Of a stretch of DNA of 64,000 nucleotides, positions 42,019 to 51,098 are shown piece after piece (position 1 is the stretch's first letter; every line of letters begins with the position of its first letter). The notes under the pieces were generated by a model. It did no database searches, was not told the DNA's origin, and saw nothing but the letters and a program-made list of their open reading frames with translations. A program made the translations under genes and the position numbers. The DNA is taken from NCBI GenBank assembly GCA_004194705.1, contig SADC01000589.1:1-64000 (forward strand). The letters are read 5' to 3'. The stretch is from Ditylenchus dipsaci (taxonomy: Eukaryota; Nematoda; Chromadorea; Rhabditida; Anguinidae).

Positions 42019-42637
42019 TCAGACATAGAAGGCATACTGTGACATGATTATACAGCAAGAACAACAGAGTGATTATTGGGTTTCTTCATACCTTCTTGTA
42101 GTCTTGCAGAGCACAGAGATTGAGTAGCGGAGCAGGAGTAAGATCATCACATTTTTCGTAGAAGGCTTCACTTGGCTGAGTGCTGGACTTTTGACCCGAC
42201 TGCTGCTTGTTGACCTTCTCGACTTTGCTTGGAACCACCACTGCTTTCTTTGCAAGTTTTGGCTGAGGAGGCGGCGGAGGAAGAGGATGCTCCTTGCTGT
42301 CTTGACTGTCTGCGCTGATGCTGTTCGTGCGAGTACCCAAATCTGATTCGGGAACCTGGAAATTATAACGTGATCTGTGAAAAGAGATAATGTAAAACTA
42401 GCTTACATTGGACCCTTGTGTAGATGGAGGCGGGACTTCTACTGGCGGCGGCAACGGAGGCGGCGCACGAGACGTTTTGGTTTGCTTGACGAAATGCTTC
42501 TTAGATCCTGCTTTTCCTTTCTTTGCCTTGCCTTTGCCCTTCTTCTTGCCTTTTCCACACTGTATGAAGACTGAGAAAGCAGCATAGAAGACGAGGAAAG
42601 TCCAAATTGCCGTCCGCCAAGAAGAAAACAGATTCAT
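42019..42637 (-). CDS. Secreted or membrane-anchored Lys-rich, Pro-rich protein (170 aa)
   Basis: Not a family I recognise. Exons (minus): 42407-42637, 42092-42355 and 42019-42036, totalling 513 nt in one frame. Intron 1 (51 bp) has donor GTAAGC and acceptor TTCCAG. Intron 2 (55 bp) has donor GTATGA and acceptor GTCACAG; without that second splice the protein ends one codon after the donor. The N-terminus MNLFSSWRTAIWTFLVFYAAFSV is a signal peptide or anchor. Then come a Lys/Gly run (KGKKKGKGKAKKGK), a polyproline stretch (APPPLPPPVEVPPP), a Ser-rich linker, a second run (HPLPPPPPQPKLAKK) and a C-terminal CDDLTPAPLLNLCALQDYKK with two cysteines. It may be an extracellular or cuticle-associated low-complexity protein. 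A 5-prime UTR intron is likely just upstream (acceptor GTTTTCAG near 42660). Confidence 0.6.
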
Positions 42638-42875
42638 TCCTTGATCACCAGTGCTGAAAACGTTAATGAGTCAATCGTGTGCTCTAAATTTTGCTTGAAT
42701 AAATACCTGAACAGATGCGAGAAACAAACTGACGCGAGCGATGTAAACTCAAGAAGAAACACTGAAAAGCCAAATGAATGAATGAATTCTAATTAATTTC
42801 AAAAACCAAAATAATTTTTGTCTTGAAATGTTTACTCAATAAACTTTGGTTAAATTGACAACCAGTCATGCTGAA

Positions 42876-43090
42876 TCAACCGGCGTTATCAACCGGTTGA
42901 TTCGCCGGTGAGCTACCGGTTGATTCGCCGGTAGGCTACCGGTTGACCACTTTCATCAACCGGTTGATCAACCGGGAATCAATCAATCAGTGGATGGCTG
43001 ATGTGCCAATTGATAAGCGAAAAATACCAATAAACCGGTTGATCGACCGGTAATCAATCAGCCGGTTGATGTGGCGGTTGATTACTGAAA
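42876..43090. repeat. Cluster of ATCAACCGGTTGAT palindromes
   Basis: At least nine full or half copies of the 14-bp palindrome in about 210 bp, with CGCCGGT spacers. The outer edges (GAATCAACCGGC / GCCGGTTGATTACTG) are roughly inverted, so this may be a small MITE made only of such units. Confidence 0.65.
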
Positions 43091-43138
43091 ATTTCCATCA
43101 GCAACCATTGCGCTATCTGCCGAAACCACATCCTGGGC

Positions 43139-43333
43139 CTAAGCATCGAGTGTTAGGCCAATCAATCTGCTGCTACATCGGATGAAGGCAACGTCGCCTT
43201 GAGTACCTGCAATCATGCCTTCTATTTCCACTGCATTTTTCGCTGGCCGAGAACGCGACATGCGTGCCCGTTGGACAATCGTGATTGGGAGTTCCAGAAG
43301 TATGGACATTAAGTTGCGCTGAAAATTTCCCAA
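43139..43333 (-). CDS. Possible coding exon, unidentified
   Basis: The minus-strand frame reads [20 protein letters not shown], then [20 protein letters not shown] and a stop at 43139-43141. It has a protein-like composition and starts just after a possible acceptor (GAAATTTTCAG). A GTACTC donor-like site could end it early. No domain or partner exon is identified. Confidence 0.25.
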   Translation of the reverse strand: MGNFQRNLMSILLELPITIVQRARMSRSRPAKNAVEIEGMIAGTQGDVAFIRCSSRLIGLTLDA

Positions 43334-43553
43334 CTTCTTCTGTGTTTCGAGTGGCTGTGCGTAATCTGCGTAATTTTTCGGCTCTTGTGCTGGCTGCCAG
43401 GGTTACAAATTTCCTCTCTGCGTCATTTTAAGTTCACGAAAGTTTTAACTTTTGCGTTTGCTCGGTGTTCAAAATATAGGATTTCAAGATTTTCTACAGA
43501 AATTTTATTTAGCACAAACACAATATATTTTGAACAGCTAGCTCTGACTATTT

Positions 43554-44597
43554 CGGTACGTGACAATTTATCACAACGCCGATTTATCACAACGGACAAT
43601 TTATCACAACTCCTTAAAAAGGGACAATTTATCACATCAGTCAGAAATGGGACAATTTATCACAACACTGTTAAATCGGACAATTTATCACAATTAGACA
43701 AAAAGGGACAATTTATCACAACTTTACCATCTGAACTGGCAATCAAATAAAAACCTTTATTTTCTCCCAAACCCAAAATCAAACAATGAACTTCATTTTT
43801 TTCAACAAACATAACGACAAATTTAGCAACAAATTTACTGATCCATAACGATATTGTGGTCTGGCCCTCTCAAATATTCTATCAGATTAGCCCCTTGGTA
43901 AAGACTCACTTTGCCCAGGATTCTTCTGTCCACTTCTGCGTAGACCTTCCGGTTCTTCGGTGCTGCGACGTGGTGACCACAATGATGTCGTCTTCAAAAG
44001 AAACAAAAGCAGATAAGATCATCGGAAGATTAGGGACCACAGGCGCCTATCGGAGCCTTTATAGTATCTTGGAATTTCAATTGGTAGAATATGTTAATCC
44101 ATCTCATATTCTTCCTGATTATCCCTTCATAAGCACCCCTTCCCCTCCTGGCTACCCTCTTGCTGGGCACCCCCATCCTGCCTATAAACTCACCGCCCAC
44201 CCTCCTTCTCGGGTACTTTCCTGATGTTTTGGTGAGTTTCCAGGTAGTTCGGGTCCTATCTTCACCCCTTACCCTGCCAACATCCAGTTCACTAAAAAAT
44301 GCAAATCAATTAGCGAAACATTGAGCGGAATAAAAATCCAGAGAAAAGAAACGCAAGAAAGGGTCTCTAACAAGAAAAAATAATAAATAATAACTGACAG
44401 AAATCTTTTCAACCCAAATTTGCTTGAAATTGTGATAAATTGTCCCTTTTTGTCTGATTGTGATAAATTGTCCGATTTAACAGTGCTGTGATAAATTGTC
44501 CCATTTCTGACTGATGTGATAAATTGTCCCTTTTTAAGGAGTTGTGATAAATTGTCCGTTGTGATAAATCGGCGTTGTGATAAATCGTCCGTATCCG
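43554..44597. mobile_element. 1-kb element with GGACAATTTATCACAAC array ends and 8-bp TSD
   Basis: GACTATTT at 43546-43553 and 44598-44605. Each end carries about 170 bp of GGACAATTTATCACAAC units, inverted and in the same order between ends. Spacers also match (AACTCCTTAAAAAGG). The interior (43740-44400) is richer in GC and looks like captured gene sequence, with minus-strand splice donors GTGAGT near 43915 and 44180. Confidence 0.85.
43835..43991 (-). pseudogene. Possible captured terminal exon inside the arrayed element
   Basis: From an acceptor (TTTCTTTTGAAG) at 43992 the minus strand is open for 51 codons: GHHVAAPKNRKVYAEVDRRI, then LGKVSLYQGANLIEYLRGPD and a short end before TAA at 43835-43837. 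Codon use and composition look protein-like, unlike the arrays around it. I do not recognise the family. An alternative is splicing at the GTGAGT inside it. Confidence 0.3.
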
Positions 44598-44605
44598 GAC
44601 TATTT

Positions 44606-45330
44606 TTCAGAAATGTTTAAAAAAGGCGCGAATTCAAAAAGTGCACAAAAGGGACAAACGAATTACGTAATTCGTTTGTCCCCTTTTGTACATTTCTGCA
44701 AAAAAGGGGACAAAAGGTTCAAAAAAAATGTCCCCTTTTGTGCATTTCTGCAAAAAAGGAGACAAAAGGCTACGACCCATTGATTGTATAAGAATTTTAG
44801 AACTTTCTTTTTCGGCTTAGACGTCGTAGGATTATTTATACCTGCAGGCTGCAGCAAAGTTTTATTGCAAAATTTTCACACCGTTGATAGTTGAACCCTT
44901 ATTAATATATTTGCTTTATTATCAGCCATTAGTTATACGCAACTAATGAACAAAAAGAGTGTAATTCACCTTGACAACGAACTCCAGGCTATAGAAAAGG
45001 ACACAACCACCACCACTTGTAAATAGTCACTAATTTAATTGCCTTTTACCTTTTTGTTAATTCCTCGAGAAAAGACCTTTTTGCCTTTTTTAGAATGGTG
45101 GAAAACACATGAGGCGTGCGGAATTGAAAAATTATTTGTTCCTGAGGTAAAAGTCTGGAGATTTTTCAAGGTTTGAGAAAGGTTCTTGATAGTGTATTTC
45201 TGATTTATTTGGGTTTCGGACCCGGGTAAATCACACAGGTCCTTCATTTTATTGCTTGAATGGGCTTAGAAGCTGGTTTGGTGAGAACCAGGATGGTGTG
45301 TGAACGACCTGAGTAGAATAGTAGCTTAGG
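44606..45330. repeat. Palindrome with GGACAAACGAATTACGTAATTCG core; remainder unassigned
   Basis: AAAAGGGACAAACGAATTAC is followed at once by its inverse at about 44647-44691, and further inverted AAAATGTCCCCTTTTGT copies lie to 44770. The rest to 45330 has no supported gene. Confidence 0.5.
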
Positions 45331-45342
45331 ACATCTATTTTT

Positions 45343-46463
45343 CGGGACACGGACAATTCAGTCTGGAATATTCACAGTCTGGGACAGTTCACAGTATGGG
45401 AAAATTCACAGTCTGATCGAATTCACAAAAAGCATTCGAAAATACCTAAATATTAATGCATCCGGAAATTAAGTACGCAAAGCTGATTCTTTGTTTCTTC
45501 TTCTGGACTTTTTGATACCTTTTTTCGAGATTCGGTCAAAATTTTCATGTTGTAGAGTGGTGCGTAGAAGTCCATATAGGAAGTATTAAGGAAAGTCTAC
45601 CGAAATTTCAGGCCTCGTTATTCCTATTCATCATCTACCCGCCCTACTGGCGCACCCGTTTACCTTACACTCAGACCTGTCCCCTTACAGGTATACCTAA
45701 CCTAATCTTCTGGTATAGGTATACACCTGATTCAAAGCTAGCCAACTCAGTTTGGCGGTCCGAGTTGCAGTCAGATTCGCAGTTTCCGTCTTGTCAAACT
45801 GGATTTTCCATGCAATTTTAAATCAGGAAAAATGGTTTGTTTCTAACTTTGACCAAACTTATTTATGGGCAATTCTGCGGGATATTAATCTCTGTCCATC
45901 TCTGTCAAGGGTACCCAATCCATATTTAGTGCTCGGGTGGCTAAAATCGGAATTTAAGCATTACTGAATCAAATTCCCTACCCAATTTTAGGTATTATAG
46001 CATTATAAGTTTTTTAATTTATTTATGTTTTATTTTTAAGCCATCCAAGTGGATATCCACCTGGTCAGGTTGTACCTATCCTGAGTTTTAGTGTTTGAGT
46101 GGCTAAAACCGTAATTTCAGTTCTGACAAACATTACTCCCCAAAGAATTTTAGGCTAGAAAAACGGTTTGTTTTTATTTGTAAAAAAATAAATTTTGCAG
46201 GCCAGCCATGTGGATATTCATTCACCAAAATATTCATTGGATATTCATTCACCGGTTTGGGTATAGGATATCGCAGTTTCGATACTATCAAATGGATCTT
46301 TTAGCGAACAAGCCCTAATTAAAAAAAAAAAAGCGAGATGAATCGTTTTCTAAATTCGAAAATACGTATATATATACAGCCAATAAAATTTTTCTTTTGG
46401 ATTGGTTCAAAATGTGAGAAAATGTAAACTGTGAATTGTCCCGACTGTGAACTGTCGCGCACA
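45343..46463. mobile_element. 1.1-kb element with GGGACAGTTCACAGTC ends
   Basis: Left about 45343-45425 and right about 46410-46463 are inverted runs of GGACAATTCACAGTC-like units. CTATTTTTC on the left and CTATTTTCG on the right look like an imperfect 8-9 bp duplication. The interior has no transposase. Confidence 0.6.
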
Positions 46464-47180
46464 CCTATTTTCGATTGATGAGAACCAGAGGCTTCTGTTC
46501 CAGAGCTTTCTACCCAGAGACTTGCCTGCTTATGTTTATTTGGAATCTAATTTTTTTCGGCTTAACGCAAAGGTTCATACTAAGATTGTCGAGTAGTTAT
46601 CTTTTTTGGAACAGCTTTTTTATATATTTTTTCGGAACAGTAATTTTTTTGGGAAACTTTTATCTTGTTGACATTTGCGATTTCAGTGACCGCTCTATGT
46701 TTTATTTGTTTTTCAAAGGAAGGTTTAAGCTACAATTAATGAATGCTGCCTTTTTCATGTCCTCTCACTCAGAAATATCCATTCGTTTTTCCTGTCATTA
46801 AAAAAATTTGCAGTCAGGTGTCATTTTATAGTTACATGACAACGCTACGAAATAAAATATTTATGAATAGGTATCGATAAATTATTTAAAAATGTGCATA
46901 AAATCTAGAAGATCATCATTCTGGAGGTATACAACCACGATTTGCATCCGTGCTGCGGCTCCAGAGAGCAGATTCACTCAGTTCAACTACAGTATTTCTA
47001 TTAGAGGAAATATGGTGGGTTGTGTCTAGGGCTGGGATTTTGCTCGAGCTAAATCTTTTCGAGAAAATTATCCAAAACCGAGCACAGTCGAGCAAAACTT
47101 TTTTTCTCCAATAAGTCGGTATAGTGATTACTTACAAGTTAAAAACATTGATTGGTGAAGTGTTGGTTGCTGGATTCATG
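46464..47180. other. No gene supported
   Basis: T-rich. A 108-codon plus-strand ORF (46475-46801) is hydrophobic because of T-rich codons and lacks a domain or good initiation context. AGTATTTCTATTAGAGGAAATA near 46990 resembles the TACCGTAT-family ends. Confidence 0.35.
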
Positions 47181-47209
47181 CTCAGCGTATTCAAGTTCTT
47201 TATAAAAGT

Positions 47210-47410
47210 GCCCTCTATAAAATTGTCTTCTAAAAAGTTGCCCTAAAATTGAGCCTCAAGTGTACCGTTTTTTCTATAAAGTTTTTGACAACTTTTTAAA
47301 AGTTGATCTCTCATCTTGTAGCTGACAATTTTGGCTACAAAATGAGAGATCAGATTTTGAAATTAATTCAGAAATTTTATACAAAAAACACAATGACACA
47401 AAAATTTAAT
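47210..47410. mobile_element. Palindromic element with module C centre
   Basis: TCTCATCTTGTAGCTGACAA and GGCTACAAAATGAGAGATCA pair at about 47310-47352, and the AAGTTTTTGACAAC / TTTATACAAAA flanks pair loosely. The outer ends are unclear. Confidence 0.45.
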
Positions 47411-48317
47411 TTAAAGAACCGAACGTATTAATAAAACAACTTAATATTCACATTTTTTAAAATATCTTTTTTGTCAGCATCTGAAACCTACCAATATTTT
47501 GTATTTTTTATTACTTTTTTGCCGATTTAAATGTTTTTTGGCGTTAAACTGAGAAAACTACCGTAAATATGGTTGTTACTACCGGCGGATTTACGGCTTT
47601 TCTGGCCGAAAACCGACATTTTTCGGTTTTCGGCCGGCCAACAACTCTGGTTTTGGTTTTTTTTGGTTTGGTTGAGATTGTGGATAGCCGACAACTTTAA
47701 TTAAAAATTTGGCTTTTTAGCGTTTTATTTAACAAGTCATAAAAGTTTAGAAAATCTTCGAAAAAAAAATTCGGTTAAAAAGTCTGAAATATAGAAAAAG
47801 TTAAAATTTCTTGAAAAATCGAAAAAAAATTAGCGATCCCTCTTTTCATCAATGAAGTTATGCATTAATCATGCTCCTGATCAGCACCACCCTATTTGTA
47901 GGGGTTCACGTGTTGTAGTCACTACTATTAGAGCAAAAAAACATTTCTCCTCATACAGTAAACCTTCGATTTAACGGCTCACACCCAACTCCGTTGGGTT
48001 ACATAGGGTAAACACTTAACATTAACTTAAAAATGGGAATAGGTTATACGGGAATATTATACCGAACAATGGGAATAAAGGGCTCCTGTGCTTCTCCTCC
48101 TCTGATTGGTTGAACTTTGCTGGGTTGGCTGGCCGATCCACTGGGCTCCACTCAACAACTCTGGTCAAATTTCATGGCGGTGATTGTCTCTGCCCAAGAT
48201 AGTCCAATGGTCCTGGGAAAGTCTGAGAACAAGCACTGGAACTTCCATCAGATTAGCTGATGTTGTTGTGGTGAAATATTATGTGCAGTTCTTTGCTGTT
48301 TCTGTGGATGTGTGTGT
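47411..48317. other. No gene; MITE fragments
   Basis: About 47570-47650 is a GC-richer CCGAAAACCG palindrome. About 47958-48010 (AAACCTTCGATTTAACGGCTC) resembles ends at 53549 and 59180. The rest is unassigned. Confidence 0.35.
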
Positions 48318-48326
48318 GTTTTGTGG

Positions 48327-51060
48327 ACAGGGCCAGATGAGGACATTAACTTCTAGGAAAGTAATAATGATAGGAAAAGCCCCTTCTAGGAAAACGTGCA
48401 TATAGGAAAAGACCAGGCTAGGACAATTCACACTTGGACAATGACATGTTTGGACAGGAGACCCTAGGACAATCGACTCTAAAACAATGGCCTTTTTGGA
48501 AAAGCGCCTTTCAGGAAAAGGGACACTAGGACAACTTACTCTAGGACAATCGCTTTTTAGGACAATTTACAGAATGACAATGGACAGCAGGACAAGAGAT
48601 CATAGAACATACTGTTTTCAGACCCATAAAGTGATATTAGATCGTTTTAAACAGCTAAAAACTAGGGAGGCCCAGCAGCACATATTCAAATAAATATTTA
48701 ACAAAAATATTAGACAATTTTTTTTTCAAAACTTTGTCGTATTTTAAACGCGCTACGCGCGTCGTACTGGTGCTAGATGGCCGCTTGAAGCGGCCAAAAC
48801 TTTACAACACTGTATGATTTTTATTTAACAATTTATGTTGTACTATTTGAATATTAACTCTAAAATTTTTTTTATACGCTGCTCATACATTATACTAAGT
48901 CTCTTATCTAACGTAGGCAAACTTAAATTGTCGAGTTAGACTTACAAACATCTAACCCAGCCCGGTATCTCATGCCAACTTTCAAGACATCCAACGCAGC
49001 CTGGGATATAAAGTAACACTTTACTTGGCCCCTCCCCCCCCCCCCCCCCACGGCTGACCCACTTTCGAGGTGAATTTTTAAAAAACGATTGCATATTCGT
49101 GTTTCTCGACCCGGATTTTTACGGGAAATGATCATCAGATTCTGTGAAAGTGAAAAAAAATTTTTTGGGATTTGCCTTGGTACCCCAAGGCAAAATTTTA
49201 GAAAAATTAAAAAAAAATATATTTTCAAATTGGCGCCTTTTGAATTTTAAAGGGATTAAGGGCTGTATTGGGAGGGGAAGGGAATAGAAGGGGGCCACTT
49301 TTATGGCAGAACAATAGAAAAGTAAATATATGTATTCTTCGACTGCCTCACCATGTTTTTCAACTGGGCCGTGGCAAAAAGAGACTCTATACGCATTTTT
49401 TGATCAAGAGTACTTCTCGGAATTATGTCTGAGGTAAGCGAGTGCGCGCATCTCTAACTCTCAAGCCCCCTGCGCCCCTTCGGGGGCTTGGGGGCTTGGA
49501 GTTGAGATGCGCACACCCACATACCTTAGACACAAATCACTCGAAAGTGACTCTGGATGCATGAAAAAGCATGCATACCAGAGTTTATTTATGCGGTAGG
49601 CCCCAGTATTCAAAACTATGTTCAACATCTTCTTGTTAGGGGCCTTGTGTGATTAGTGGCCCCTTTTATTCCCTTCCCTCCCAATACAGCCCTTAATCCT
49701 TTAAAATTCAAAAGGCGCCAATTTAAAAAATATTTTTTTTTTAATTTTTCTAAAATTTTGCCTTGGGGACCAACGCAAATCCCAAAAAATTTTTTTTCAC
49801 TTTCACAGAATCTGATGATCATTTCCCGTAAAAACCGGGGTCGATAAACACGAATATGCAATCGGTTTTTGAAAATTCACCTCGAAAGTGGGTCAGCCGT
49901 GGTGGGGGGGGCAAGTAAAGTCTAGCCGGATATAAACCCCATTTCCAAGACATCCAACCCAGCCTAGGATCTCATATCAATATTTAGGCCATTTATCCTA
50001 GGTTAGGCTATTATACCCATCTTCGAGACGTCCAATTTCAGTACTTATTAAAATTTTATCCGCAAAAAATTTAAGAGTACTAACTGTAATTTATCAAGAG
50101 TCTATATCCATTGCGTTCAGCGCAAAAAATTGCTTTAAAAATTATCTTCTATACCAACTATTTACTTCGAAATTTAAAACTTTCATTTTTGCGCCAATTT
50201 GAATTTAAATGCTAGAAAACTGAAAATTTTGTTCCAAATGTGTTTCAGGACACAAAGTTGCCCTAGAAACACAATTCACCTATGATTCCCATCGAGACAA
50301 AAAATCGAATTTTGGCACGAACTCAAATTCGCGGCAAACTTCAAAATTTTGTAATTTTTGGAATAATTTGCTCGCTTGTTCCACTCATAACTCAATTTCT
50401 GCTTATTTTTTCGACCGAAACTTTTTTTTGTTGAATAGCTGACATGTTTTTGTTGTGCTCTTTTGGTTAGCCCAGCTCCGTAAAAATTTTGGAACAACCT
50501 CAAAAAAATTCAAAAAAGAAAAAAAATTTTCCATACTCCCCGTGAAAAGTTACTCGAGACATGTGCAAAAATTTAAAAAAAAAGTGCCCGGAACATACCC
50601 AACATAGAGCTTTTACCAAAAACGACCTTTTATTTAAGTAGGCTAATTGTCCATAAAAAGAGCTTTTCCAAAAAGACGATTGTCCTAATGTCCATTGTCC
50701 TAGTGTCCCTTTTTCCTAAAAGGTGGTTTTCCAAAGACATCATTGTCCTAGAGTAAATTGTCTCAGTGTCCTTTTTCCCAAAAGGCGCTTTTCCAAACTG
50801 GCCATTGTCCTAGAGTGTATTGTCCTAGTGTCCATTTTCCTAAAAGGTGGTTTTCCAAAAGGGCGATTGTCTTAGACTATATTGTCCTAGTGTCCTTTTT
50901 CCTAAAAGGCGCTTTTCCAAACAGGCCATTGTCCTAGAGTACATTGTCCAGTTGTCAATTGTTCATACCTTTCATTTTTCCTATATGCGCGTTTTCCTAG
51001 AAGGCGCTTTTCCTGGCATTATTACTTTCCTAAAAGTTAATGTCCTGAGCTGGCCCTGCC
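48327..51060. mobile_element. 2.7-kb element with arrayed ends and exact 9-bp TSD
   Basis: GTTTTGTGG at 48318-48326 and 51061-51069. Ends ACAGGGCCAGATGAGGACAT and inverse of CAGGACATTAACTT..., matching for over 250 bp. The arrays use AGGAAAA and TAGGACAAT units (48340-48600 and 50640-51050). No transposase ORF remains. A poly-C element is nested at 49013-49928. The 9-bp duplication suggests a Mutator-like mobiliser. Confidence 0.85.
49013..49928. mobile_element. Poly-C/poly-G element with module A, nested
   Basis: GATATAAA at 49005-49012 and 49929-49936 is an exact duplication. Arms contain ACTTTACTTG, a C tract, and CACGGCTGACCCACTTTCG, inverted at the right. The centre (about 49330-49640) is a full copy of module A. 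Confidence 0.8.
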
Positions 51061-51098
51061 GTTTTGTGGTTGTTTGATGAGTGGGCCTGCCCCCTTAA

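Noticed and set aside
43557..44595. CRISPR-like alternation of GGACAATTTATCACAAC with short spacers
   Set aside because: The unit runs are inverted mirror copies at the two ends of one element with a target duplication, and the genome is eukaryotic.
46475..46801. 108-codon hydrophobic ORF
   Set aside because: T-rich sequence gives Phe/Leu-rich frames; no signal, domain or splice context.
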